Source of the DNA: UMGS1649 sp045637095
Lineage (GTDB): Bacteria > Bacillota > Clostridia > TANB77 > CAG-465
Assembly (NCBI GenBank): GCA_045637095.1
Contig: JAZTYX010000005.1
Location: 1 to 45,666 of the forward strand
Length of the DNA stretch: 45,666 nt
Direction: 5' to 3'
A program made the translations under genes and the position numbers. Below the pieces are notes generated by a model. The model was not told the DNA's origin and did not search any database. It worked only from the letters and a program-made list of their open reading frames with translations. Positions 30,629-39,579 of the stretch are shown piece by piece. Position 1 is the first letter of the stretch, and each line of letters starts with the position of its first letter.

Positions 30629-31804
30629 TTACTCTTCTTCTGAGTTTTCTTTAATTTGTTGCTTAAAGAAATCACTATCTATTACTTTGTATCCATAGTC
30701 TTTATAGAATTCTTCTCTAAATTCTAATAATCTGTCTTCTCTTATTGCTTCTCTTACATCTTCCATAAGTTTAGTTAAAAATCTTAAGTTGTGGATTGTC
30801 ATAAGTCTTGCACCTAAAATTTCTCCAGATTTCATTAAATGCCTTATATATGCTCTAGAATAATTCTTACATGCATAACATTCACACTTTTCATCTAGAG
30901 GTCTAAAGTCTAATTCGTATTGTTTGTTCTTAATAACAACTTTACCTTTACTTCTCATACCTGTACCGTTTCTTGCCATTCTTGTTCGAAGAACACAGTC
31001 ACACATATCTATTCCACGTAAAACTGCTTCTATTAAATAGTCTGGACTTCCTACTCCCATTAAATATCTTGCTTTATCTTCTGGGAAGTGTGGAGTTGTG
31101 TGTTCTAAAACTTCAAGCATTATATCTTTTGGTTCACCAACACTTAGTCCACCCACAGCATATCCATCAAATCCTATTTTAATTAAATCTTCTGCACTTT
31201 TCTTTCTTAAGTCTGGATACATTCCGCCTTGTACTATTCCAAATAACGCTTGTGTATCTCTATTAGTATGTGCCTCTCTACATCTTTTTGCCCATCTAGT
31301 AGTCATCTCCATAGATTTTTCTACATACTTTCTTTCTGCAGGATATGGTGCGCATTCATCAAAGCACATCATAATATCTGAACCTAAAGTTTGTTGTATA
31401 TCTATTGAACTTTCCGGACTCATAAATAACTTTTCACCATTTAAGTGTGATCTAAATTCTACGCCTTCTTCTGTTATTTTTCTTATTGATTGAAGGCTAA
31501 ATACTTGGAATCCACCGCTATCTGTTAAGATATTTCTATCCCAATTCATAAACTTATGTAGTCCACCTGCTGCTTTTATTACTTCCATGCCAGGTCTTAA
31601 GTTTAAGTGATATGTATTACCAAGTATAATATTGGCTTCTACTATATCCTTTAGTTCTTCTACCGTCATAGATTTTACTGTTCCCAACGTTCCAACTGGC
31701 ATAAAAACAGGTGTCTCAAAAGTGCCATGTGGCAAGGTTATTTTTCCTAACCTTGCCCCAGTTTTTTTATCTTTATGTATTAATTCGTATTTTATTGCGC
31801 TCAT
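30629..31804 (-). CDS. tgt: queuine tRNA-ribosyltransferase
   Basis: The 391-residue enzyme exchanges guanine 34 for the queuosine precursor in tRNAs with GUN anticodons. Visible are the base Asp in NILTDSGGFQ (Asp95), the nucleophile Asp269 in DCVLRTR, and the zinc site C307, C309, C312 and H338 (CECYAC ... TIHNL). In most bacterial enzymes the nucleophile motif reads DCVxPTR; here the Pro is Arg. AAAGG precedes the ATG. Together with queA this marks a queuosine operon, interrupted by the coiled-coil gene. Confidence 0.96.
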   Translation of the reverse strand: MSAIKYELIHKDKKTGARLGKITLPHGTFETPVFMPVGTLGTVKSMTVEELKDIVEANIILGNTYHLNLRPGMEVIKAAGGLHKFMNWDRNILTDSGGFQVFSLQSIRKITEEGVEFRSHLNGEKLFMSPESSIDIQQTLGSDIMMCFDECAPYPAERKYVEKSMEMTTRWAKRCREAHTNRDTQALFGIVQGGMYPDLRKKSAEDLIKIGFDGYAVGGLSVGEPKDIMLEVLEHTTPHFPEDKARYLMGVGSPDYLIEAVLRGIDMCDCVLRTRMARNGTGMRSKGKVVIKNKQYELDFRPLDEKCECYACKNYSRAYIRHLMKSGEILGARLMTIHNLRFLTKLMEDVREAIREDRLLEFREEFYKDYGYKVIDSDFFKQQIKENSEEE

Positions 31805-31818
31805 TTTTTACCTTTCTA

Positions 31819-33501
31819 TTATATGTTTGCTGTTCTTTCTTCTACTTGTTTTTGTTGTTCTAGTAATTGTTCATTAGCTCTAGCTAATTCATCATTTTGT
31901 TCTAAGTATTTTTGAGCTTCTTCAACATCTTCGATGTCTATAACTTTATCTTCTAGACCAGGTATTACAGATGGCGCAACTTCTTCATCTTCTCTCATTG
32001 TAGTAAGTATTTGTTTTGTAGATTGATATTCTAAATAGTTTTTAGATAAAGAGTCATTTGGTCCACCTGATATTATAGCATGTGTTGCAGCAACAGTTTT
32101 AATATTTCTATCTGTATTTTCTGTTATTGTATTTTGTACTGGATTTGCAACTGTGTCTTGTCCAATAAATTTATTTTGTGCTCTAACTAAATCTCTAGCT
32201 TCATCAGTTTCTTTGTAGAAGTTTTCTGCTCTTGTTTCAATTTCTTCTTCACGTTCTTTTGCTTTTTTAGCTTTTTGTTCTGGTGTTAATTTATCTTTTC
32301 TTCTTAAATCTGTTCTAGATTCTCTATCTGCTTCTAACAATGTAGCTTCTCTATCTAATTCTGTTAGTAGATTTAATCTTCCTTCGAAGTCATCTATTGG
32401 CGTTCTAGATAATTGTTCTTTAAGTTCTAATATACGTGTTTCTCTACGACCAATTCTTTCATTTAGATGTCTGTATTCTTGTCTTAATCCTTGCTCTGTA
32501 TTTGTAGTAATTGTGTTTGCTTGTTTTTGTTGATATTGATGGTTTTTAGCATCTTCAGGGCTAAATGTTTCCACAAGTTTAGCATCTAATTCTATCCTTG
32601 CTTCTGAACGTCTTGCTTTTTCTGCAACTATTGGAGTTAATCTTTCTTTAAGCACTGTTGCTTTCTTTACAGTTGCACTTTTTCTAGCTTCTAGCTCTGT
32701 TCTTTCTTGTCTTAATTTTTCTGCAACACCTTCAGACATTTGATCATCTGCAATTTGTCTATCTATATCTGCAATTCTTGCATCTATATCTGTTACTTTT
32801 CTTTGAAGTTCTGCAAATTCCTTTGCATCTCTTCTTATTACAGATTCCATAGGATCTACAGCCATTCTTTCTTTTTTCATTAATTCTGTTCTTAATTCTG
32901 TATATGGATCTTCATTTCCTAAAGATAAATACTCATCTCTAAGTCTATACATTTCTGCTTCTAATTGAAGTTCACGATCAAACGCATCTTTTGAAACCAT
33001 TGAAAGTTGAGCTGCTTTTGCTTCTTCTGCACTTACAACCTTATGATTGTATAATGCAACTAAAGCTTCGTGATATTGTTCTCTTAAAGCTAAGCTTCTA
33101 GCTTCTTTTTGTTTTTTCTCTGCTTCTTCTCTTTCTTTTTGCTCTTTTGCCGCTAGTTCTTGTTCCTCTGCTTCTTTAGCTTTATCTTCGTCTGCTTTTT
33201 TAGCATCTTCATCTAAATCTTCTTCAGCAGTCTCCTTTTCTTCTGGCTCTTCAATTCCTTTTAATTTACCTATTTCAGCTTCAACTTCAGCAATCTCGTT
33301 TCTTAAAGTCATTTTCTTTATTGAATCAGTTTCTTCATCTAAAGCTCTAGCAAGTTGTTCCTTTCTTGATAAAAGATCTGCTAATCTGTCTGTTTTATTA
33401 CCACCCATCTCTGGTTCTGTTGGTATAACAGAATTTTTTAATTGTTTGAAAAAATCGTCTTTGAAATCTTGAGATTCCCCTACAATAGTTTCTTTTGCCA
33501 T
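31819..33501 (-). CDS. unknown coiled-coil protein, 560 aa, between queA and tgt
   Basis: No family recognised. The protein is soluble and strongly helical with long charged heptad-like stretches: residues about 85-140 are almost only Glu, Lys, Ala and Asp; about 220-300 and 340-430 also look like coiled coils. The C-terminal fifth is less charged (SGGPNDSLSKNYLEYQS) and ends in a short coil. There is no signal peptide or membrane helix. GAGGAGG precedes the ATG. It is 20 nt after queA and 14 nt before tgt, so it is transcribed with them, though nothing suggests a role in queuosine synthesis. Confidence 0.75.
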   Translation of the reverse strand: MAKETIVGESQDFKDDFFKQLKNSVIPTEPEMGGNKTDRLADLLSRKEQLARALDEETDSIKKMTLRNEIAEVEAEIGKLKGIEEPEEKETAEEDLDEDAKKADEDKAKEAEEQELAAKEQKEREEAEKKQKEARSLALREQYHEALVALYNHKVVSAEEAKAAQLSMVSKDAFDRELQLEAEMYRLRDEYLSLGNEDPYTELRTELMKKERMAVDPMESVIRRDAKEFAELQRKVTDIDARIADIDRQIADDQMSEGVAEKLRQERTELEARKSATVKKATVLKERLTPIVAEKARRSEARIELDAKLVETFSPEDAKNHQYQQKQANTITTNTEQGLRQEYRHLNERIGRRETRILELKEQLSRTPIDDFEGRLNLLTELDREATLLEADRESRTDLRRKDKLTPEQKAKKAKEREEEIETRAENFYKETDEARDLVRAQNKFIGQDTVANPVQNTITENTDRNIKTVAATHAIISGGPNDSLSKNYLEYQSTKQILTTMREDEEVAPSVIPGLEDKVIDIEDVEEAQKYLEQNDELARANEQLLEQQKQVEERTANI

Positions 33502-33521
33502 AGTTTATTACCTCCTCAAAA

Positions 33522-34547
33522 CTACTCTTTAATAAACATTGCATCTCCAAAGCTGAAAAATCTATATCTTTCGTTTACTGCTTGTTCATATGCATTCATA
33601 ATATTTTCTTTACCTGCAAGTGCAGATACTAACATAATTAATGTGGATTCAGGTAAGTGGAAATTTGTTATTAAATTATCTACTACCTTAAATTTATATC
33701 CTGGATAAATAAATATCCTTGTATTTGCATGTGTTGGTATTAATGTACCATCTTCTTTTGAAGCTGATTCTAAAACTCTACATGATGTTGTACCAACTGT
33801 AACTACTTTGTTACCATTCTTTTTAGTATTATTTATTATATCACAAGTTTCTTGTTCTATTTCATAATATTCGCTATGCATCACATGTGTTTCTACATCG
33901 TCGACTTTAACCGGTCTAAATGTTCCAAGTCCAACATGCAATGTAACATAAGCTATATTAACGCCTTTATTTTTAATTTCTTTTAGTAGTTCTTCTGTAA
34001 AATGAAGACCTGCTGTTGGTGCTGCAGCCGAACCTATATATTTTGCATACACCGTTTGATATCTTGTCTTATCTTCTAATGTTGCTGTTATATATGGTGG
34101 AAGTGGCATAACACCTATTTCATCAAGTATTTCGTTAAATATTCCATCGTATATAAACTCTATTTTTCTTATACCTTCTTCTATTATATCAACAACTTGT
34201 CCTTTAAGTCTATCCCCAAACACTAAAATTGTTCCAATTTTTGCTTTTTTTGCTGGACCTACTAGACATTCCCAAACATCACCTTCAGTATTCTTTAATA
34301 ATAATACTTCTACTTTTCCTGTGCAACCTTCTCTTGTTCCATATATTCTTGCTGGCATTACTTTCGTATTATTAAGTACTAATGTGTCTCCGGGATTCAA
34401 GTATTCTATAATATTCTTAAAATTTCTATGTTCTATATTCCCAGTATGCTTATCTAATACAAGTAATCTAGAACTAGATCTATCTTTAAGTGGTACTTGC
34501 GCTATTAGTTCTTCTGGTAAGTTGTAATTAAAATCGCTTGTCTTCAT
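33522..34547 (-). CDS. queA: S-adenosylmethionine:tRNA ribosyltransferase-isomerase
   Basis: The 341-residue protein starts FNYNLPEELIAQVPLKDRSS and contains GAAAPTAGLHFTEELL-type sequence (SAAAPTAGLHFTEEL), THVMHSEYYEI and NLITNFHLPESTLIMLVSA, all QueA signatures. It forms the epoxyqueuosine ring on tRNA. AAAGGAG precedes the ATG. It is 15 nt downstream of ung. Confidence 0.97.
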   Translation of the reverse strand: MKTSDFNYNLPEELIAQVPLKDRSSSRLLVLDKHTGNIEHRNFKNIIEYLNPGDTLVLNNTKVMPARIYGTREGCTGKVEVLLLKNTEGDVWECLVGPAKKAKIGTILVFGDRLKGQVVDIIEEGIRKIEFIYDGIFNEILDEIGVMPLPPYITATLEDKTRYQTVYAKYIGSAAAPTAGLHFTEELLKEIKNKGVNIAYVTLHVGLGTFRPVKVDDVETHVMHSEYYEIEQETCDIINNTKKNGNKVVTVGTTSCRVLESASKEDGTLIPTHANTRIFIYPGYKFKVVDNLITNFHLPESTLIMLVSALAGKENIMNAYEQAVNERYRFFSFGDAMFIKE

Positions 34548-34562
34548 TTATTCTCCTTTATA

Positions 34563-35228
34563 CTATATATTTTCTATTTGCCAATCTATTTCTTCTCTTC
34601 CATTTTGTTTTAGAAATTCATTTGCTTTAGAGAAATGACCACAACCATCAAATCCGTTTCTTACTGAAAATGGACTTGGGTGTGAAGATTCTAATACAAG
34701 ATGTTTAGGATTTGTTATTAATGCCTTCTTTTCCTTTGCGTATGCTCCCCATAGAAGGAATACTACTGGTTCTTCTTTAGCATTAACTGCTTTTATTACT
34801 TCATCTGTAAATGTTTCCCAACCTTTTTTTCTATGACTTCCTGGAGTATCTTTTACTACTGTTAATACACTGTTTAGCATTAGCACTCCTTCTTTAGCCC
34901 ATTTTAATAAGTATCCATTGTTGGGGATATATAATCCTAAATCTCTATGTAATTCTTTATATATATTTTGTAATGATGGTGGAACCTTAATCCCTGGATT
35001 TACTGAAAAACAAAGTCCATGTGCTTCTCCCACCCCATGATAAGGATCTTGTCCAACTATTACTACTTTAACATTTTTATATGGTGTATATTTCATTGCA
35101 TTCATAACATTTTCTCTTGCGGGGAAAATTGTTTTTGTTGCATATTCGTTATCTATAAATTCTGTTAATTTCTTAAAGTATTCTTTACCCTTTTCTATTT
35201 CTAATAATTCGCTAAAACTAGTTATCAT
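34563..35228 (-). CDS. ung: uracil-DNA glycosylase (family 1)
   Basis: The 221-residue protein has the water-activating motif VGQDPYHG, the uracil-binding LLWGAYAKEK region and the DNA-intercalating HPSPFS loop. It removes uracil from DNA. It is the first gene of the ung-queA-X-tgt-dpaA-uppP-folD chain and has its own extended -10 promoter. AGAGG precedes the ATG. Confidence 0.97.
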   Translation of the reverse strand: MITSFSELLEIEKGKEYFKKLTEFIDNEYATKTIFPARENVMNAMKYTPYKNVKVVIVGQDPYHGVGEAHGLCFSVNPGIKVPPSLQNIYKELHRDLGLYIPNNGYLLKWAKEGVLMLNSVLTVVKDTPGSHRKKGWETFTDEVIKAVNAKEEPVVFLLWGAYAKEKKALITNPKHLVLESSHPSPFSVRNGFDGCGHFSKANEFLKQNGREEIDWQIENI

Positions 35229-35250
35229 TTATACATACCTCTACATAATT

Positions 35251-35279
35251 ATTATACCACAAAAGCTAGTTTCTGTCTA
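35251..35279 (-). promoter_or_regulatory. extended -10 promoter of the ung operon
   Basis: TAGACA (35274-35279), 17 nt, TATAAT (35251-35256) with TGG before it on the minus strand. Confidence 0.75.
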
Positions 35280-35315
35280 TACTTTGTAAATTCATAAATC
35301 TCCTTATTTCATTCC

Positions 35316-35344
35316 TTGACAGAAAATTTTATATATAATATAAT
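35316..35344 (+). promoter_or_regulatory. perfect consensus sigma-A promoter
   Basis: TTGACA (35316-35321), 17 nt, TATAAT (35339-35344). It drives the small gene at 35368 and the zincin gene, divergent from ung. Confidence 0.88.
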
Positions 35345-35367
35345 TTTTGTATTATGGAGGGATATAT

Positions 35368-35565
35368 ATGGCACAAAAAAATGAAATAAATGGAGTTCCA
35401 TTACTTGGCTCTATAGAATTCGAAGGTTCTATATATTATTTAGATATTGATGAAAATATTTATCTTTATGATAAAGAAAATTTCAAATTAATTTTAATAA
35501 AAGATGAAGGTTTAATAAATACAATCTTAGATATGCTTGAAGCTAAACCTCTAGATATAGTTTAG
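35368..35565 (+). CDS. hypothetical protein, 65 aa, partner of the zincin gene
   Basis: A small acidic protein (MAQKNEINGVPLLGSIEFEG) with no recognised family. GGAGG lies 7 nt before the ATG at 35368, so an in-frame ATG 7 codons upstream is not preferred. It ends 9 nt before the next gene and shares its strong promoter, so the two are likely made together. Confidence 0.7.
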   Translation: MAQKNEINGVPLLGSIEFEGSIYYLDIDENIYLYDKENFKLILIKDEGLINTILDMLEAKPLDIV

Positions 35566-35574
35566 GAGGTTAAT

Positions 35575-36996
35575 ATGGCAGGAAGAAAATATAAAAAATA
35601 TAATTTTAATTCAGACTTCGAAGCTCATGGTTATCCAGAATCTGCATGGCCTCTACTTAACGAATATTTATCTAGAAGCGCAGCAGAATTTGGCTTAAGC
35701 GACAAAGAGGTACGCGCAAAACTAGATACAATGTTACAAAACTTAGACACAATAGAGATAGATGATCGCCCAGATTCTTCTCTTAACGCAACATACAATC
35801 CAGAAGAAAAAAAGATAACATTAAACTATGCTGGTATGTCTGCAAGAAACGAAAGCTATGTTGCTCACCTATGTGCAATGTTCCACGAATTAGGACACGT
35901 TGGTGAAGATTTACTTGCTGAAGATCCAAACTCATTTATTAAAGTTGGCAAAAACGGTAGATTAAAAGGCGTAAGTTTCAACGAAATATTAACTGAAATG
36001 AAAGCAGCAAGACTTACTATGAACATGCGTCTATCTGCAGATATGGGACCTGGTTCAGATCCAAAATGTATGATGAGACACGTTGGATACAACGACTTAA
36101 TATTCGCTGGTACAATGGTTCACACTGCTTTAGGAGTATCTGAAAAAGAATTCCTTTCAGCAGCAGAAAAAGGTCCAGAACATTTTAGAGAGGTTATGTC
36201 TAAAAAATTTAGTGATCCTAAAGCTTTTGATACGTTTATGGCACGTGTCACATTCATAACAGATACTATGCATTCTATTAAATATAATCCTAATAGAAAA
36301 GGGCAACTTACTCAAACAGATTATAGAAACATAACAAACTTAACCGCTTCATTATATCATGAATGTTTAACTGTAATGGATGCTAGAATGGCTGCAGAAG
36401 TACAAAAAGGTGTTGATCCTAAAACATTCTCCGAAAAGAGTAGATATGAAATGGAAAGACTTGCTGCTAACTACGAGCACGGTTTACGTACTAATACACC
36501 ATACACAATAGAACAATTAAATGACGTTCCTGCTCTAGCGCCAACTCAAGAAAAATTAGCGGCATTAGAAGTGGCTACATCTATGAGAAAAAAATTAGGA
36601 AAGAAAACATTTGATCAATTAGTAGCAGAATTAAATCTTGAAGATGTAAATTGTGAAGAAGTTCTTTCTAAATATGGTTTAACATTACCATCTATAGCAG
36701 ACTCTCCTTCAGTGGATACTTCAGAATACAAAAAAGATTTCTTAGAAGAAGACTATGGAACTGATTATTGGGATAACAAAGATCCTATTGGTTCTATTAA
36801 AGAAATGGAAACAGACGATAAAATACCACACGTTGGTACAAAAGAAATTCCATTTAACCCAAGAGTAAATGCTACAATGGATAAATTAAACGCCTTAAAC
36901 ACATTAGATGAAGTAGCAAGCTACGATTCAGGAATAGCAACTCAAGGCGAAGTCGAAGTTGATGTAAAAGTAAAATCCGACGATAAAGAAATATAA
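35575..36996 (+). CDS. unknown protein with zincin (HExxH) metallopeptidase-like motif, 473 aa
   Basis: Residues 104-108 are HELGH within a hydrophobic helix (YVAHLCAMFHELGHVG), and 29 residues on comes FNEILTEMKAARL (136-148). This HExxH plus NExxTE pattern is that of gluzincin-type peptidases, with Glu137 or Glu141 as a likely third zinc ligand. The remaining 300 residues are helical and unrecognised, and the C-terminus is acidic. There is no signal peptide, so it would act in the cytoplasm or need a dedicated exporter. TAGGAGG precedes the ATG. A peptidase role is inferred from the motif only. Confidence 0.75.
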   Translation: MAGRKYKKYNFNSDFEAHGYPESAWPLLNEYLSRSAAEFGLSDKEVRAKLDTMLQNLDTIEIDDRPDSSLNATYNPEEKKITLNYAGMSARNESYVAHLCAMFHELGHVGEDLLAEDPNSFIKVGKNGRLKGVSFNEILTEMKAARLTMNMRLSADMGPGSDPKCMMRHVGYNDLIFAGTMVHTALGVSEKEFLSAAEKGPEHFREVMSKKFSDPKAFDTFMARVTFITDTMHSIKYNPNRKGQLTQTDYRNITNLTASLYHECLTVMDARMAAEVQKGVDPKTFSEKSRYEMERLAANYEHGLRTNTPYTIEQLNDVPALAPTQEKLAALEVATSMRKKLGKKTFDQLVAELNLEDVNCEEVLSKYGLTLPSIADSPSVDTSEYKKDFLEEDYGTDYWDNKDPIGSIKEMETDDKIPHVGTKEIPFNPRVNATMDKLNALNTLDEVASYDSGIATQGEVEVDVKVKSDDKEI

Positions 36997-37000
36997 TAAC

Positions 37001-37035
37001 AAAAAATAGTAATGAGCAACTCATTACTATTTTTT
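37001..37035. terminator. bidirectional terminator
   Basis: AAAAAATAGTAATGAG and CTCATTACTATTTTTT form a perfect 16-bp stem with a 3-base loop between the converging zincin and MBL genes. Confidence 0.93.
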
Positions 37036-37048
37036 TGTTTTGTTTATT

Positions 37049-37726
37049 TTAGAAACCTTTAACTGCATACAGCATTTTTATTCTTCTTTTTGAATCCTCT
37101 AATTCAAATGCAGCTCCATGTCCAGGATAAACGGATATATTTTGAAACTTGTCAAAAATCTTATCTAAACTTATTCCCATATTCTCATGACTACTTGTAA
37201 TTAAATCTGTTCTACCATAGGAATTCTTAAATATTGTATCTCCTGCAAATAATATGTTTTCATTTTCTATATATACAACCATAGAACCTCTAGTATGTCC
37301 CGGTGTATGCATTACCGAAAGCTTAACATCCCCTATTTGTATTTTGTCTTCATCTTCTACAACACATATTCTTTCTTCGTCTACAGATTTTACATTTGTA
37401 CCTACTACTTGTTGTTCATTAAAAGCAACATTCCAAAGTCCCTCTTTATCCAAGGAATGAATATATACATTTATATTTGTACCATTTACTAAGTCTGCTA
37501 AACCTGCTATATGATCCGCATGAGAATGTGTTATTATTACACATTCCACCTCGCCTAACTCTTTAATTGTTTCTTTTATTTTATTACCATCAAACGCCGG
37601 ATCTATAACCGCCAGCTTATTTGTAGCTTTATCTTTTAATACATATGTATTTGTTATATGCCTTGTGTTTTCTATTTCTATTTGATAAAGATACACTTCA
37701 ATGTTTTCTGTTTCTCTTACTAACAT
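37049..37726 (-). CDS. metallo-beta-lactamase fold hydrolase (glyoxalase II-like)
   Basis: The 225-residue protein carries ITHSHADHIAG (metal motif HxHxDH), MHTPGHTRGS, LFAGDTIF and VYPGHG, the full set of MBL-fold metal ligands, in the arrangement of hydroxyacylglutathione hydrolase-like enzymes. The substrate cannot be told; Clostridial homologues act on thioesters or are uncharacterised. It starts 7 nt after the recJ stop with a GTAGG site, so it is co-transcribed with recJ. Confidence 0.9.
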   Translation of the reverse strand: MLVRETENIEVYLYQIEIENTRHITNTYVLKDKATNKLAVIDPAFDGNKIKETIKELGEVECVIITHSHADHIAGLADLVNGTNINVYIHSLDKEGLWNVAFNEQQVVGTNVKSVDEERICVVEDEDKIQIGDVKLSVMHTPGHTRGSMVVYIENENILFAGDTIFKNSYGRTDLITSSHENMGISLDKIFDKFQNISVYPGHGAAFELEDSKRRIKMLYAVKGF

Positions 37727-37733
37727 ATTCTAC

Positions 37734-39422
37734 CTACATCATACTTTTCTTGAAATCTGACATTAAAAATTGTATAGACTTTCTTCCTTGGAATTCATTT
37801 AATGAAATATTTACAGCAACATCTATTCTATCCCCAAGTGTTACCTCATCTCTTCTATTTCCTGCTCCAAAGAACACAGCATCCACATAGAAATCTCCAT
37901 CACTTAATCTAAATTTTAAGTGTTTATCTTCTTTTAATGTAGACACGCTTGTTACTTTTAGATTTTTATACATAAATACAGGTTTCTTATTCTTTTGTCC
38001 AAACGGAGCTAAAAGGTTTATATCCTCTAATATATTTAATGTAATATCTTTTTTAGTTATTTCAGTGTCTATGTCTATAACTCTTACAAAATCTTCTTCT
38101 CTCATGGATGTTATGACTTGTTCAAACTTCTCTCTAAATGATGATATATTTTTTGCTTCAAGTGTAAGCCCTGCAGCTAATTCGTGACCGCCAAATGTTG
38201 TTAATAAATCTGAGCATTCTGACAATGCGTCGTATAACGAAATACCTGCTGGTATTCTTCCACTTCCCTTTGCTGTTTCACCATCATGTGCTAAAAGAAT
38301 TACTGGCTTTAAGTATTTTTCTGTAAGTTTAGAAGCAACTATTCCTATTACTCCTTGATGCCAATTTTCTCCTGCTATAACCATAGTTTTCTTTTTATCC
38401 AAGCCATCTCTTTCAATTTGAGCTATTGCTTCATTATATATTCCTTTTTCTACTTCTTGTCTTTTTGTATTTTGTGAATCTAAAACTTTAGCATATTTGT
38501 ATGCTTCCATTTCATTCTCTGCTAAAAGCATCTTAACTGCAACTGTAGCATCTGCCATTCTTCCACTTGCATTTATTCTTGGTGCTATTCCAAAAGATAC
38601 ATTGTCTGAATCTACCTTCTCTATTCTAGCAACCTTCATTAACGCTTTTAAGCCTTCATTTTTTGTTTTAGCTAATAACGCTAAACCATTAGCTGTTATT
38701 ATTCTATTTTCTCCAACAAGAGGAACTATATCTGCTATTGTTCCTACTGCAGCTATATCTAAATATTTTAGATATTCATTTTCATCTAAACCTAATCTTT
38801 TAACTATGGCAGAAAGCACCTTAAATGTTACTCCTACTCCAGCTAAAGAATTAAATGGATATGTTGAATCTGGTCTTTTTGGATTTACTATACTAATTGC
38901 TTTAGGAAGCGTTTCTGAGCACTCGTGGTGGTCAGTTATGCACACATCGAGTCCAATACTTTTTGCATATTCCACTTCATTCACAGCAGAAATACCACAG
39001 TCTACTGTAATTACTAAAGAAACACCATCATCTTTTAATTTCTTCAATGCTTCTGTATTTAATCCATAACCTTCTTCTATTCTATCTGGTAAATAATATA
39101 CCATATCTAATCCTAAATCTCTTAGGAATGTATATATTAAAGTTATGCTTGTTATTCCATCAACATCATAATCTCCATATATGGCTACTTTTTCTTTTCT
39201 ATCTTTAGCAAGTATTATTCTATCTACAAGAATCTCCATATCGTTTAGCAGGTATGGATCATGTAGCTTTTCTATACTTGGATTTAAATATTCATCAATT
39301 TTGTCTTCAGTTAAGTCTTTTGCAAGCAACATCTTAGCTGCCACTTCAGAAATCTTAAACTTTTCTACATATTCTTTTACTTTCGTATTATCTATTTCTT
39401 TTATCTTCCATATCTTATTCAT
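37734..39422 (-). CDS. recJ: single-stranded-DNA-specific exonuclease RecJ
   Basis: The 562-residue protein has the DHH phosphoesterase motifs DYDVDG (84-89), DCG (141-143) and DHH (164-166), and the DHHA1 motif GGHELAAG near residue 400, followed by an OB-type C-terminal domain. It degrades single-stranded DNA 5' to 3' in repair and recombination. GGTGGAGG precedes the ATG. Length is normal. Confidence 0.96.
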   Translation of the reverse strand: MNKIWKIKEIDNTKVKEYVEKFKISEVAAKMLLAKDLTEDKIDEYLNPSIEKLHDPYLLNDMEILVDRIILAKDRKEKVAIYGDYDVDGITSITLIYTFLRDLGLDMVYYLPDRIEEGYGLNTEALKKLKDDGVSLVITVDCGISAVNEVEYAKSIGLDVCITDHHECSETLPKAISIVNPKRPDSTYPFNSLAGVGVTFKVLSAIVKRLGLDENEYLKYLDIAAVGTIADIVPLVGENRIITANGLALLAKTKNEGLKALMKVARIEKVDSDNVSFGIAPRINASGRMADATVAVKMLLAENEMEAYKYAKVLDSQNTKRQEVEKGIYNEAIAQIERDGLDKKKTMVIAGENWHQGVIGIVASKLTEKYLKPVILLAHDGETAKGSGRIPAGISLYDALSECSDLLTTFGGHELAAGLTLEAKNISSFREKFEQVITSMREEDFVRVIDIDTEITKKDITLNILEDINLLAPFGQKNKKPVFMYKNLKVTSVSTLKEDKHLKFRLSDGDFYVDAVFFGAGNRRDEVTLGDRIDVAVNISLNEFQGRKSIQFLMSDFKKSMM

Positions 39423-39524
39423 ATTACCTCCACCTTAAGAATAATTTTTCATGAATATATTTTACTACATTTTATTAAAAAAGTATAGTAAAAAATCTTG
39501 TTTAGATTTTTTCACATAGATTTT

Positions 39525-39553
39525 GTAATATTTTTTAGGCTAGCTCGTATATT
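39525..39553 (+). promoter_or_regulatory. possible sigma-E-type promoter of spoIVA
   Basis: GTAATATT (39525-39532) and CGTATATT (39546-39553) resemble the sigma-E pattern (ATATT, about 14 nt, CATACAnT) with a 13-nt gap. spoIVA is sigma-E controlled in Bacillus. The -10 differs at several positions, so this is tentative. Confidence 0.35.
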
Positions 39554-39579
39554 TGTATTAAGAAATATGGAGGTAAATT

